A DNA stretch of 64,000 bases from Dryocola clanedunensis_A (GCA_038405435.1 JBBYHZ010000001.1), one strand, 5' to 3'; shown: positions 19,181 through 28,457, numbered from the stretch's first letter. Numbers and translations: made by a program. Notes: generated from the letters alone by a model not told the origin.

Positions 19181-21814
19181 TTATTTGCAGATGAACGATG
19201 CTTCACTCAGCGCCTGCGTGATGCTCTCAGCAGGGAGCTGATAGGAGGCCGTACACTGCTTATCCGCGTCTTCCCCCCATTTCGCCAGCAACTTGCCCGA
19301 TAATGGCAGCCCGGTGAGATAGACCTGACCGTTATCTGCCACAATGCTGCCTGACTCACTGTCCCCTGTGGTGACGATTGTCCCAAAGGGCAAAGGCTTA
19401 CCTTTATAAGTCAGCGTGAGCACGGCCTTCATGCCTACGTGAGAACGAAAGTTTGCCCGCACTATTGCGCCCCGGGTAGGAACGGCGCTTGCCACGGTAT
19501 CCTCCAGGTCGACGTTATCCGCAAGAGTATTGGCATCCAGCGCAATACGGTTCTCTCTGTACTCCGTGGCGTAGGGCAATACGGCGTAGCCTCGCCAGTC
19601 GGTCGTCACGCCCGTCTGGTTTTCCACCTTTACATTGTCAGCGCCAGGGGCCTGAATGAGGATAACGGTGTCGTTCAGCGGCTGACTGAAGGTCACGCCG
19701 TTTTCATGCGCCAGGATCCCCCCGCTCACCCCAAAGTAGGTCTGGTTGTAGGTCCTGCTGCGGCTAAAGCCGACGTTTGCATTGCCATAGGTTCCGTTAT
19801 AGTCGAGTGCCGCAAAGCCGGTGTCACCAGAGTTCCCGGTGCCTCCTTTGGTATAGCCCGTCTGTACGCTGTAGCTCAGATTATTGTCCGCCAACAGCGT
19901 GCCGTAGAGCCCCACCAGGTTTGTCATTTGCCCATTGAGGTCATCCGTCATGTTGTAATTTACGCTGGCGTTCTTCCAGACTGATTTATTGTCTGAGCGT
20001 AGCCAGTGGCTAAACGGAATGCTCACATTGAGCGATACCAGCTGGTTCCGCTCCTGAAACCAGGCCGATTTGGTCATGCTGTAACTGGCCATCCAGTTAA
20101 TATCATCCACCGCAAAATTAACGCCGGCCTGAATCTGCCGATCCAAATTGTCGGTGCCCCAGTAGCTCTGACGATTTCCATTCAGGTACAGTGTTATCTG
20201 GCTGCTCACCTGCTGGGTCACGCTTGCCTGGATCTGTCCACGGCGGTTATAGGCAAGGTTGTAGTAGTCGGTAAAGACGGGCTCAACATTGATGGTGCCG
20301 TCCTGTCCCTCGACGCTGTAACCCTTCATTTTACGGTAGGCCGTATCCGCCAGGTTGAAATAGCCACTGGTGGAATAGCGGTAGCCTATCAGCTGAAAGT
20401 TGGTACCCAGATCGCTCAGCGATTTGTTGTACAGAAAACGCATCGACTGGCCCTGGTGGTCACTGTCATCCGGCAGCCGGGCATTCGCCTGGGTAACATC
20501 CAGCGACAGGGCACCCAGGACACCCATATTTTTCCCGATGCCAAGGTTGTAGGCCCGGTATTTGTCCGCCAGCTGAGCGCCACCGTAAAGGGTCCAGCCT
20601 GCCCCCATACCGCGCATGACGGTACTTTGCAGAAAGCCCGGCGTATCCTGTTCGTTGCTGCCGCTGCGATACTCGCCAAGGGTCAAAGCGTATCGGGTAT
20701 ACCCTTCACGCTGTAAAACCGGTACCGAAGAGAAAGGCACGCTAAAGGCCTGAGTACTCCCGTCCGCTTCCTTAATCGTAACGTTCAGATCGCCACCGCT
20801 CCCCGTCGCATACAGATCGTTGATGGTAAAGGGACCTGGCGGAACCGTCGTCTGGTAGATCTCGTAACCATTTTGCCGAATAGAGACCTGGGCCGTACCC
20901 CGGGCAATGCCATGTACCACCGGGGCAAAGCCTCTCAGGCTGTCTGGCAACATATTGTCGTCAGAGGCCAGCTGTAAGCCGCGAAAATTTACGCCGGTGA
21001 AGATGTCGGTGGGGGTATAGCTGTCACCTAACGTCAGTCGCGAATTAATAGAAGTAAAGTTTCGTTCAAGCCAGCTATTAACGTGCTGCCACGAGCTGCG
21101 GCTCTCGGTCGAGCCGCCGGAGCTGTAGCTCCAGGTCGAGTTATCTCTCAGTCGCCATGGGCCATAATTCAGACCGCTTTGAAGGTTGAGCCAGGCAGAA
21201 TTGCTGTCTTCGCCGCTTTGATTGCGTGAGCTATTACCCGTCATGGTGTAATTCACACGCGCTGCGGTAATCCCGTTATCCCACCGCTCCGGGGGGATAA
21301 ATCCCCTGGCGTGGTTGCCCATATAGGCCTGCGGTATGGTAATTGACAGGCGCTGTTCGCCCACGTCGAAAAGCGTGGTTGCGGCAGGGATCAGCGTCAT
21401 CAGCGACACGCAGACATCGTCGGCCACGGAGTCCGCGCCTTTAAGCGCAAAAATATTTACGCCTAACGCGCTGAGCTGGCTTTTTGTCAGACAGGGAACG
21501 AGCCCCTGAACGCCCTCATCGGCCTGAAAGGAGACATCCCTGGTCGTTCTGAACCCATCATTCAAATAAATATCAACGCGATAGATACCAGGGGGAACTT
21601 CCTGCCCCTGGGAGAAACCTGATAAATCGGCGACCTCAGAAGGATCCTGCGACAAAAAGCGTGGGTTAAAAAACACTTCTGCCATTGCCGTAGAAGCCTG
21701 CATGACGGAGAGCACCGTTAAGACCGTCAATGTAAGCTGGCCGCCAGCCAGTTTCGGACAAAAAAAGGTATTTCTGGGACTAAAAGAGCCCGCTCCATGG
21801 TTTAAATCTGACAT
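19181..21814 (-). CDS. fimD: FimD-like outer-membrane usher
   Basis: An usher of 877 residues that recruits chaperone-subunit complexes and extrudes the pilus. Visible parts: N-terminal targeting segment and signal peptide, N-terminal domain starting FFNPRFLSQDPSEVADLSGF, a 24-strand-type pore with the plug after residue 230 (PVVHGIARGTAQVSIRQNGY), and two C-terminal plug-like domains ending with the Cys pair CTASYQ...SFICK. The size equals E. coli FimD (878). A strong GGAGG precedes the ATG. It lies downstream of fimC with an 86-base gap. Confidence 0.93.
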   Translation of the reverse strand: MSDLNHGAGSFSPRNTFFCPKLAGGQLTLTVLTVLSVMQASTAMAEVFFNPRFLSQDPSEVADLSGFSQGQEVPPGIYRVDIYLNDGFRTTRDVSFQADEGVQGLVPCLTKSQLSALGVNIFALKGADSVADDVCVSLMTLIPAATTLFDVGEQRLSITIPQAYMGNHARGFIPPERWDNGITAARVNYTMTGNSSRNQSGEDSNSAWLNLQSGLNYGPWRLRDNSTWSYSSGGSTESRSSWQHVNSWLERNFTSINSRLTLGDSYTPTDIFTGVNFRGLQLASDDNMLPDSLRGFAPVVHGIARGTAQVSIRQNGYEIYQTTVPPGPFTINDLYATGSGGDLNVTIKEADGSTQAFSVPFSSVPVLQREGYTRYALTLGEYRSGSNEQDTPGFLQSTVMRGMGAGWTLYGGAQLADKYRAYNLGIGKNMGVLGALSLDVTQANARLPDDSDHQGQSMRFLYNKSLSDLGTNFQLIGYRYSTSGYFNLADTAYRKMKGYSVEGQDGTINVEPVFTDYYNLAYNRRGQIQASVTQQVSSQITLYLNGNRQSYWGTDNLDRQIQAGVNFAVDDINWMASYSMTKSAWFQERNQLVSLNVSIPFSHWLRSDNKSVWKNASVNYNMTDDLNGQMTNLVGLYGTLLADNNLSYSVQTGYTKGGTGNSGDTGFAALDYNGTYGNANVGFSRSRTYNQTYFGVSGGILAHENGVTFSQPLNDTVILIQAPGADNVKVENQTGVTTDWRGYAVLPYATEYRENRIALDANTLADNVDLEDTVASAVPTRGAIVRANFRSHVGMKAVLTLTYKGKPLPFGTIVTTGDSESGSIVADNGQVYLTGLPLSGKLLAKWGEDADKQCTASYQLPAESITQALSEASFICK

Positions 21815-21900
21815 ATTTCCCTCCGGTTCGATTCACTTCGCCCGGTTGTCTTTTTGCGGTTCTTCAGACAAGTGTTGACGCGGTCGTCAACGCTGCACTC

Positions 21901-22605
21901 CTATTGCATAATGGCTTTCAATTTTGGCGTCAGCGCCCCGTAGTCATTAATCGTTTTGTATGAGATATCGCGTCCGGCATTCGCAGGCAGAGTTACGGTA
22001 ATTTCCCCCATCGGCGGCACTAACGTCCCTTCCAGTTCCGTATTGCCGACATACAGTTCCGTAACCGTCAGGAAATAGGGCGTGGGATTGATAAGGGATA
22101 ATTGCCCTGCGGCACGCTTGAAACGTAATTTTTCGGCAGCCTGATCCGGCGGCAGAGAAAGATTAACCGGTCGGTAGAGCAGTTTAATCCGGCTGATAAT
22201 TGCCAGCTGCAGCGTATTCTTATTTTCGCTTGCTTTATCCATGCCGGGTATTGCCTTAACGTTAATCCAGAAGAGGCTTTCCCGATCCTGCGGCAGCTGT
22301 TTATTTGATACATTAACGATGCGTAAGGTATTTTCCTTTTTGCCTTTCATAGCAACCAGCGGTGGCGTAATAAGGAACCGCCCATCTTTTTTATCGTCCG
22401 CATTTTCTATCCATGACTGAATAAGAAACGTGCTCATTTCGTCATTGTTGGTCACCGGCAATTTGACCTGCTTTTGATCGGCCGGATAGATAACGCGAGT
22501 GGCTCCCAGAGCAACGCTTGCCTGTGCCTGGGAAACACAGCCGATGCTCAGTGCCATTAATATCATCACCGGGAAAGAAGCCAGCCATTCCATTGTCTTG
22601 TTCAT
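21901..22605 (-). CDS. fimC: FimC-like periplasmic pilus chaperone
   Basis: A PapD-family chaperone of 234 residues. It has a signal peptide (to about residue 29), an N-terminal immunoglobulin-like domain starting VALGATRVIYPADQKQ with the conserved basic patch and the G1 strand around NTLRIVNVSNKQLPQDRESLFWINVKAIP, and a second domain with IKLLYRPVNL. It binds pilins and donates a beta strand until the usher takes them. AAGGA precedes the ATG. It lies between fimI and fimD as in E. coli. Confidence 0.93.
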   Translation of the reverse strand: MNKTMEWLASFPVMILMALSIGCVSQAQASVALGATRVIYPADQKQVKLPVTNNDEMSTFLIQSWIENADDKKDGRFLITPPLVAMKGKKENTLRIVNVSNKQLPQDRESLFWINVKAIPGMDKASENKNTLQLAIISRIKLLYRPVNLSLPPDQAAEKLRFKRAAGQLSLINPTPYFLTVTELYVGNTELEGTLVPPMGEITVTLPANAGRDISYKTINDYGALTPKLKAIMQ

Positions 22606-22633
22606 TTTTCCTTAAATTCCTTCTGTTATCCAT

Positions 22634-23173
22634 TTATTGATACGTCAATAAAAACATAGCCTGTGCATGTGCTAATCCGTCTGTCACAGGTAGCCGAGTG
22701 GATCGATATTTACTCACGAAGTGTAACTTCACCGCTCCGGCACCGGGTTTTGTCCCGTTTCGAGGCTCACTATTCAGTGGAATAAGTTGCCCCCGTTCGT
22801 TATATAGCGCTACGCCCACGCCCTGCGCGGCATCGTGCCCAGCATTAATAGAAAGGAGATCCGGATTATTAGCATTAGCTATTCCCCGAAAGCCCACGCT
22901 GACACGCTGGCTGACCTCGGAGCTACACTCTTCAAGATAAATATCGAAAGGCGTCGGGTTAACATCCTCACCTAAAGTATGAAACTGGCTGTGGATTACC
23001 AGCCCAAGAGGAATAACCAACTGGCCGTTCTGAGAGACGACGCGGCAGGTTTCGGCAATAACCTCTCCCTGAAAGGACATCACTCCGCCGGAGAGCGTGT
23101 CACCGCTGTAGCTGCCTGCCAGCACACACGCTGATGCCAGCACCAATGACAGACCCGATATTATCCTTAACAT
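22634..23173 (-). CDS. fimI: FimI-like pilin
   Basis: A pilin-family protein of 179 residues with a signal peptide ending VLAGS, donor strand SGGVMSFQGEVI, and a Cys...Cys pair. It sits between the major pilin and the chaperone, the position of FimI, which is thought to act in anchoring or terminating the rod. The start at 23173 is preferred over the adjacent ATG at 23176 because AGGA would then be four bases away. The protein lacks the Ala/Thr-rich low-complexity character of FimA. Confidence 0.83.
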   Translation of the reverse strand: MLRIISGLSLVLASACVLAGSYSGDTLSGGVMSFQGEVIAETCRVVSQNGQLVIPLGLVIHSQFHTLGEDVNPTPFDIYLEECSSEVSQRVSVGFRGIANANNPDLLSINAGHDAAQGVGVALYNERGQLIPLNSEPRNGTKPGAGAVKLHFVSKYRSTRLPVTDGLAHAQAMFLLTYQ

Positions 23174-23250
23174 CATGTCCTGCTCATCCTAATCAGTTTC
23201 ATTAAACGGGCCATCCTGGCCCTTAACGCGTCCCTGCACTGCTGAAACTT

Positions 23251-23799
23251 TTACTGATACTGAACTTTAAACGTTGCGTCTGCGTTTGCAGTACCTGCCG
23301 TTGCGGCACCGGTGGCGTAATAGCGCGCCTGGAATGGCAGGATACTGGTCCCATCATTCAGGGTGACTGGATTACTGAAGGTCGCGCCATCCAGCTTCAG
23401 CGCCACGCCCTGGCCGTCAAGAATCTGAACGCCTACGTTGCCTGCGCTACCAGCAGCGGAAGACTGCAGAGCCAGAACCGTATCGTATGCGCTACTAACG
23501 GCTACGCCGGTGAAGGCTACGGCAGCTTTAGTCGAAACGGTGGTATCACAATCATTGAGCTGGATTTTGAACCCAACGGCAGAGCTGTTGCTGCCCGCTG
23601 TCGCCAGTCTGGCTGAACGTACCTGACCAAGCTGAATAGTTTGATCGGCAGAACCGGCATCTATTGCGCAGGCAGCATTTACCACTTCGCCTTTAAAATG
23701 GATTGCTCCACCGTTAACGGTCGTAGTATATGCATTTGATGCCAGAGAGAATAAAGAAAGTGAAGAGACTAATGACAGTGCTAATACATTGATTTTCAT
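23251..23799 (-). CDS. fimA: FimA-like major pilin
   Basis: The major rod subunit, 182 residues, and very close to E. coli FimA (GGAIHFKGEVVNAACAIDAGSADQ, QLNDCDTTVSTKAAVAF, ADATFKVQYQ). The signal peptide ends near SNA; the disulfide Cys pair and the penultimate Tyr of the beta-zipper are present. The start at 23799 follows AGGAAAAAT; an upstream in-frame ATG at 23814 lacks a ribosome site. It is the first gene of the structural operon, about 125 bases from the fimS invertible element. Expression depends on that switch. Confidence 0.95.
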   Translation of the reverse strand: MKINVLALSLVSSLSLFSLASNAYTTTVNGGAIHFKGEVVNAACAIDAGSADQTIQLGQVRSARLATAGSNSSAVGFKIQLNDCDTTVSTKAAVAFTGVAVSSAYDTVLALQSSAAGSAGNVGVQILDGQGVALKLDGATFSNPVTLNDGTSILPFQARYYATGAATAGTANADATFKVQYQ

Positions 23800-23871
23800 A
23801 TTTTTCCTAAACATGTTTATTTTACAAATCCGACGGGCCAGCCCCGGAGAGCTATCCCGACATCCTGTTTT

Positions 23872-23890
23872 CGGCTAAATGATTTAGCCG
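23872..23890. promoter_or_regulatory. 19-bp palindrome in the fimA leader
   Basis: CGGCTAAATGATTTAGCCG is a perfect 9-bp dyad with a one-base centre. It lies between the proximal inverted repeat of fimS and fimA. The loop is too short for a good RNA hairpin, so a protein binding site is more likely. The factor is unknown. Confidence 0.45.
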
Positions 23891-23923
23891 TCGGTTCTGC
23901 AAATTTGGCACCGCAAAGATGAG

Positions 23924-24243
23924 TCAATTGGGGCCATTTTGACTCCTTGTTATAATCTGCTTAAATTGTTTATAATTATGAATATAATTAGAATATAAAG
24001 CTATACATGCGAATATTTATAGTTTTATATTCTATAATGGGAAAATGTAAGCTTCTTTATTATCACCAGGACAAATTTAAGCAGGCGTATAAAAATCGTG
24101 TCGTGAATGTATTATTTAGGGGGGAAGTTCAAGAATGCTATATAAAATCAAAAGGATAAAAAATACAGTACGATTAATAACGTCTTGCTATTGCTTTAAA
24201 TAGCCATTTAATTTTAAAGTATGGTCAGTTTGGCCCCAATTGA
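23924..24243. other. fimS: fimS invertible promoter element (OFF orientation)
   Basis: Two 13-bp inverted repeats, TCAATTGGGGCCA at 23924-23936 and its complement at 24231-24243, contain the same 9-bp core TTGGGGCCA as the E. coli fim switch. Core to core the element is 312 bp, against 314 bp in E. coli. Each repeat is also framed by short inverted arms (GAGTCA/TGACTC on the left, GGTCA/TGACC on the right) that fit recombinase half-sites. The end carrying ATGGTCAGTTTGG, which in E. coli lies next to the fimA promoter, is here on the fimE side, so the promoter points away from fimA. The interior is very AT-rich. Confidence 0.9.
24191..24220 (+). promoter_or_regulatory. Candidate fimA promoter inside fimS, pointing away from fimA
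   Basis: A TTGCTT -35 (24191-24196) and a TAAAGT -10 (24215-24220), 18 bases apart, read toward fimE on the plus strand. They stand in the same relation to the inverted repeat as the E. coli fimA promoter does. Inversion of fimS would turn this promoter to drive fimA. Confidence 0.55.
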
Positions 24244-24275
24244 CCAGTTCGACTCCTTAGGCTTCACCTATTAAA

Positions 24276-24881
24276 TCAATTGGTTTTCCTCTTCTCTTTG
24301 CTTGAATATTTTTCATGGAGACTTTGTCTTTCCCATAACCCGGCAAAACGGGCTGCGTTACTTGCGGTGTAACGTACCGTATGCCGGATATTGCGGTGGC
24401 CTAAATAATCCTGAATTAAACGGGTATCGGTTCCTCTTTCTGCCAGTTCATAGCCACAGGCATGACGAAGCATATGGGGATGCGTTTTGGTCACCGTACC
24501 GGCGAGTTCACCGGCGACGCGGATGATTCGATAAGCCTGCTGCCGTGAAAGACGGGTGCCGCGTTGTGAGATAAAAATAGCATCGGTGGACGCTGATGAT
24601 TTCCAGTGCGCCCTGGCCGTGCTCCAGCTGTTGATTGCGTCACACTCATCTGGCATCAGGGGATGGACGGTTGAAAAGCCATTTTTAAGCCTGCGAATAT
24701 TAATTCGGCCCTCATTCAGATCTAAATCACGATAATGAAGGTCAAGCAGTTCGCTTATTCGCATACCATGGCGAAAGGCTAATAAAATGAGACAATAATC
24801 ACGCTCTCCCGTTAGCCTATTACGAACGGCAGTCATCATATCCTGAACTTCCTTACCGGTTAAAAATCGACGCCTTGACAT
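24276..24881 (-). CDS. fimE: FimE tyrosine recombinase
   Basis: A small tyrosine recombinase of 201 residues, nearly identical in plan to E. coli FimE (MSRRRFLTGKEVQ, RYTASNAARFAGLWER). It inverts fimS with a strong ON-to-OFF bias. Catalytic residues are visible: Arg in RHGMRISELLDL, HPHMLRH, GHRNIRHT, and Tyr in VRYTASN. The stop lies 32 bases from the right inverted repeat, as in E. coli, where fimE mRNA stability depends on switch orientation. The C-terminal tail is basic (SKEKRKTN). Confidence 0.95.
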   Translation of the reverse strand: MSRRRFLTGKEVQDMMTAVRNRLTGERDYCLILLAFRHGMRISELLDLHYRDLDLNEGRINIRRLKNGFSTVHPLMPDECDAINSWSTARAHWKSSASTDAIFISQRGTRLSRQQAYRIIRVAGELAGTVTKTHPHMLRHACGYELAERGTDTRLIQDYLGHRNIRHTVRYTASNAARFAGLWERQSLHEKYSSKEKRKTN

Positions 24882-25168
24882 AATATTAGCTCCTGATTAA
24901 TTACATTGATTAACACTTCAACATAATCATAGCAGCAGTAATGACTCGTCGGTTGCTACAGCGTCATATTTCCAGAAAAGACCCGCATCCTTTAGCGCTT
25001 CCTCAGATAAAATAAGAACTTTCTCTTCAACAATAATATTTGATCAATTATAAAATTTTAATTTTGCCGGGCCGGGGGAATGCATTATTTTGACGTGACA
25101 TAAGGTTTGCAGAAAGGCGAAAGAGGATGCTTAGCCTCTCCTGGCCGGGGCAAGGAGAGGGAGTGGTT

Positions 25169-25774
25169 TTAACGAAATAAAGCGTACTGGTTCCGCTCCT
25201 GCTGGTTATCCCAGATGCCATAAAAACGCCCCGCATTACTGGCAGTATACCAGACGGTATGACGAATGTTCCGGTGCCCCAGATAGTCCTGGATTAGCCG
25301 CGTGTCGATTCCCATGTTGGCCAGCGCGTAACCGCAGGAGTGCCTTAGCATATGGGGATGCGTCACAAGAGGGATTCCCGCAGCCTCACCACAAGAAACG
25401 ATGATCTGATAGAACTGCTGCCGGGAGACAGGATTCCCCTTGCGGGATAAAAATAACCATTCGCTGCCCGACTGAGGATAATTAGCACGAACCGCGAGCC
25501 AGTTTTTTAGCGCCTGGATCTCCTTTTCCAGTAAAGGATGAGTTGTTGAAAACCCATTTTTAAGTCGCCGAATGTAAATGCACTTTGATTCGAGATCGAT
25601 ATCCGAAAGCTGTAATCTACAAATCTCACTCGCGCGCAAACCATGAATAAAGCAAGTCAGTACCAGGCTATAATTGCGGATTGCATGATCGCCCTTTTGC
25701 GTGGCGGCGAGTAAAGCTCCAATTTCAGTCTGATTCAGATAGCTCCGTTTTCTGACACAATAATTCTTATCCAA
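25169..25774 (-). CDS. fimB: FimB tyrosine recombinase
   Basis: A tyrosine recombinase of 201 residues closely matching E. coli FimB (HPHMLRHSCGYALANMGIDTRLIQDYLGHRNIRHTVWYTASNAGRFYGIWD spans residues about 140-190). It inverts fimS in both directions. The catalytic Arg (GLRASEICRL), His-Arg (HPHMLRH), His (GHRN) and Tyr (VWYTAS) are all present. It is transcribed ahead of fimE, with a 287-base gap holding a GC-rich hairpin at 25135-25160 that could end part of the fimB message. No recombinase mutation is seen, so the switch should be active. Confidence 0.95.
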   Translation of the reverse strand: MDKNYCVRKRSYLNQTEIGALLAATQKGDHAIRNYSLVLTCFIHGLRASEICRLQLSDIDLESKCIYIRRLKNGFSTTHPLLEKEIQALKNWLAVRANYPQSGSEWLFLSRKGNPVSRQQFYQIIVSCGEAAGIPLVTHPHMLRHSCGYALANMGIDTRLIQDYLGHRNIRHTVWYTASNAGRFYGIWDNQQERNQYALFR

Positions 25775-26234
25775 AACATTATCTCAATGTAATTTCGCGA
25801 TTAGAAACACTCAGAAACAGCAAACACTTTCTGTAATATCTGCCAGACCCTTAAAGGGATAAAATATAAATTCCCGCCTTTCTGAACCTCAATAAAAATC
25901 ATTGCTTTTCAGTAATGAATATAAAACTTACCAACCAGATCCTTAACATTATCTCGTCAATATTTTACATGTGAACTTTGTGAATAATTATCTTTTACAA
26001 TTAGCCGCCGTCGTTTTTTAACAAAATTATGACTTATTCATAGGATTAATCTCAAAATAAAACTCAAGCAGACTACTTCATATGAATAACGATGCAAAGC
26101 AAAAAAAAGCGGAAAAAGATGAATAAAAAGAATGCTATCCATGAATAATGGCTATAGCATTCATCGAAATTATATTTGTCAAAGTAAAAGCGCCTGAACT
26201 TATAATTCAGAACCGCTCTGCCAGTCACCATACT
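25775..26234. other. AT-rich region upstream of fimB
   Basis: About 460 very AT-rich bases. In E. coli the long region before fimB binds H-NS and other regulators; the base composition here fits that, but no specific site could be fixed. No open frame, RNA gene or repeat was recognised. Confidence 0.5.
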
Positions 26235-27449
26235 CTACCGCGATACCGCCCATTCTCGCGGCACCTCGCCAGCATGCAGCAAGTAACTTTGCAGTGAGGC
26301 GGGCAGATATCTCCCGTTAAGCCACTCTCCCCCCTGCGCCGACTGCCAGGGCACGGGCACCCCGGACCTGTAGCGGTCTACCGCCGAATAATGGATCATC
26401 ATTGACGAAGACAGCGGCGCGGGCAGCCTTCTTGGGGATATTCGCTGCCAGGTCGTTGGCGGATACCACTCGCAGTGCAGACGCCCCAGGGGATCGGCTT
26501 TCACCTCGCTGGGCGCAAGATGCATCCCCAAATCGTCCAGCGCGTCATGCATCCACAGATACGCCCCGTTCGACAGCCCGCACTCGTCTTCGCAGCAGCT
26601 GTAGCCTCCTCCCACGTCCTGGTGAATGCCGGGGAAAAGCACCTGCACGATGCGGTCCCGGTTGTCCCAGACGGCAGGAGTAAAATCGACGCGCTGTTCG
26701 TCGATGGCAATCGCCTGCAATCCGTATTTAACGCGGGCGTGCAGCACGTTGTCCGTAAAGCGAAAAACGTCCATCCGCTTATCGTTAAGGTATTTTGGGA
26801 TCCCCAGATGCCCCACCGTTTCCCACACCGCCACGGCTTCCACCGGCACGCTGGACGTCATGCAGAGCGGGTCAACGCTGTCGCAGAAGAAAGCAGGGAA
26901 ATCCCGCAGCACCGCGCCCAGCAGATTACTGCTCACACCCGGTGTATGCGCGCGGTGCAGCGCCCAGACGGACGCCGCCATCCGCCAGGCCTCTTCTTTG
27001 TGGCGCTCATCAAGATGCAGCCTGTCCCGGTTGAGCAGCCCGCGGTCAATAATCATATTCGCCAGCGCGCGGGCCGTGTAAGCGCCGCGGCTGAAGCCAA
27101 CCAGATAGATGCGGTCCCCCGGCTCCCAGTGGCGGCTCAGAAAGGTATATCCCCGAATAATCGGTGCGATCATACCGGCGCCGAAAGTGCCGCCGAGCAG
27201 CTTTACGAAGCTGTTGTGCGGATCCCCCGCGCCGTGAATGTACTTCGCGACCTGCGCCACCTGCCCGCTGCCGTCCAGCCAGAATTTCTCCTGTTCGTTA
27301 GCCAGCAGCAGGCTCTGCTTATCCCCCACCCCTTTCATATCAACGAACAGCTGATAGACATTGCTGACCACCAGCTCATCGTCCGGAAGCTCATCGACGC
27401 CGGGTGGGCTCCATGTGCCGTCGGCACAGAAAATTATATTTTTCCCCAT
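26235..27449 (-). CDS. DUF2235 alpha/beta hydrolase, Tle1-like
   Basis: A protein of 404 residues with the DUF2235 fold: N-terminal strand KNIIFCADGTW, nucleophile elbow GFSRGAYTAR (GxSxG, Ser near residue 120), and a later PGIHQDVGGGY block containing a candidate catalytic Asp/His. DUF2235 includes type VI secretion phospholipases of the Tle1 family, but also many proteins of unknown role. There is no signal peptide, no VgrG or PAAR gene beside it, and no obvious immunity gene, so a secreted effector role is not shown. GAGGA lies 6 bases before the ATG. It stands alone between the fim cluster and phn, in opposite direction to phn. Confidence 0.8.
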   Translation of the reverse strand: MGKNIIFCADGTWSPPGVDELPDDELVVSNVYQLFVDMKGVGDKQSLLLANEQEKFWLDGSGQVAQVAKYIHGAGDPHNSFVKLLGGTFGAGMIAPIIRGYTFLSRHWEPGDRIYLVGFSRGAYTARALANMIIDRGLLNRDRLHLDERHKEEAWRMAASVWALHRAHTPGVSSNLLGAVLRDFPAFFCDSVDPLCMTSSVPVEAVAVWETVGHLGIPKYLNDKRMDVFRFTDNVLHARVKYGLQAIAIDEQRVDFTPAVWDNRDRIVQVLFPGIHQDVGGGYSCCEDECGLSNGAYLWMHDALDDLGMHLAPSEVKADPLGRLHCEWYPPTTWQRISPRRLPAPLSSSMMIHYSAVDRYRSGVPVPWQSAQGGEWLNGRYLPASLQSYLLHAGEVPREWAVSR

Positions 27450-27589
27450 GTGTGTTCCTCGCCCAGAAGGAATCCTTTAAGAAAAGGCAAAAACGCCCCG
27501 TCCCGCAATACGACAAATAGCTGATTAGGCTGATGACTTCTGGCTGGCCGTCGGCGCCCTCCTCACTCTTCATCTTTTAGAAACCAATA

Positions 27590-27607
27590 CTTAACAAAAG
27601 CGTCACA
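27590..27607 (+). promoter_or_regulatory. Candidate Pho box of the phn operon
   Basis: Two imperfect 7-base repeats (CTTAACA and CGTCACA) 11 bases apart lie 41 bases before phnC, in the same setting as the PhoB site of the E. coli phn operon. The match to the consensus is partial. Phosphate-starvation control of phn by PhoB is established in E. coli. Confidence 0.5.
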
Positions 27608-27647
27608 TTTCATCGGCACCATGGGGCAACTTTTATGGAGGCCGCCA

Positions 27648-28430
27648 ATGCAAACAATTATTCGCGTCAACAAGCTGAGCAAAACCTTCAACCACCACCA
27701 GGCGCTGAACGCGGTGGATTTGCAGGTCTGCGAAGGTGAGATGGTGGCGCTGCTGGGGCCTTCCGGCTCGGGTAAATCGACGCTGTTACGCCACCTGAGC
27801 GGGCTGATAACGTCTGACAGAACCGCAGAATGCCACGTCGAGCTGCTTGGCCGCACCGTGCAAAAGGCAGGCCGCCTGGCGAGCGATATCCGCAAAAGCC
27901 GCGCTCACACCGGCTACATCTTCCAGCAGTTCAACCTCGTTAACCGCCTGACGGTGCTGGAAAACGTGCTGATTGGCGCGCTGGGCTCTACCCCCTTCTG
28001 GCGCACCTGCCTGAAATTATTCACCCGGGAACAAAAGCAACGAGCTTTGCAGGCGCTGACCCGCGTCGGCATGGCGCAGTTGGCTTATCAGCGAGTCTCC
28101 ACCCTGTCCGGTGGGCAGCAGCAGCGCGTGGCGATAGCCCGCGCGCTGATGCAGCAGGCAAAAGTCATTCTCGCCGACGAGCCAATCGCCTCTCTCGACC
28201 CGGAATCCGCCCGCATCGTTATGGAAACGCTGCACGACATTAACCGCCTGGACGGCATTACCGTGGTGGTGACGCTGCATCAGGTGGATTACGCCCTGCG
28301 CTATTGCGAACGCATAGTCGCGCTGCGCCAGGGGCACGTGTTTTACGACGGAAGCAGCTCGGCGTTCGACAGCGAACGGCTGGGGAATCTCTACCGCAGC
28401 ATCGCCCGCGTTGACGCGGTAGCTGCCTGA
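27648..28430 (+). CDS. phnC: PhnC phosphonate ABC transporter ATPase
   Basis: The ATPase of the phosphonate importer PhnCDE, 260 residues. Walker A GPSGSGKST (about residue 38), Q-loop FQQFNLVNRL, signature LSGGQQQR, and Walker B VILADEP are intact. The start at 27648 gives MQTIIRV as in E. coli and has GGAGG in front; an upstream in-frame ATG at 27621 is disregarded. It is the first gene of the operon, with a candidate Pho box upstream. Confidence 0.96.
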   Translation: MQTIIRVNKLSKTFNHHQALNAVDLQVCEGEMVALLGPSGSGKSTLLRHLSGLITSDRTAECHVELLGRTVQKAGRLASDIRKSRAHTGYIFQQFNLVNRLTVLENVLIGALGSTPFWRTCLKLFTREQKQRALQALTRVGMAQLAYQRVSTLSGGQQQRVAIARALMQQAKVILADEPIASLDPESARIVMETLHDINRLDGITVVVTLHQVDYALRYCERIVALRQGHVFYDGSSSAFDSERLGNLYRSIARVDAVAA

Positions 28431-28457
28431 TATTTTCATCTACCTTAAGGAATGGTC

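Noticed and set aside
26235..27449. Complete T6SS effector-immunity module
   Set aside because: No VgrG, PAAR, adaptor or immunity gene is found next to the DUF2235 gene.
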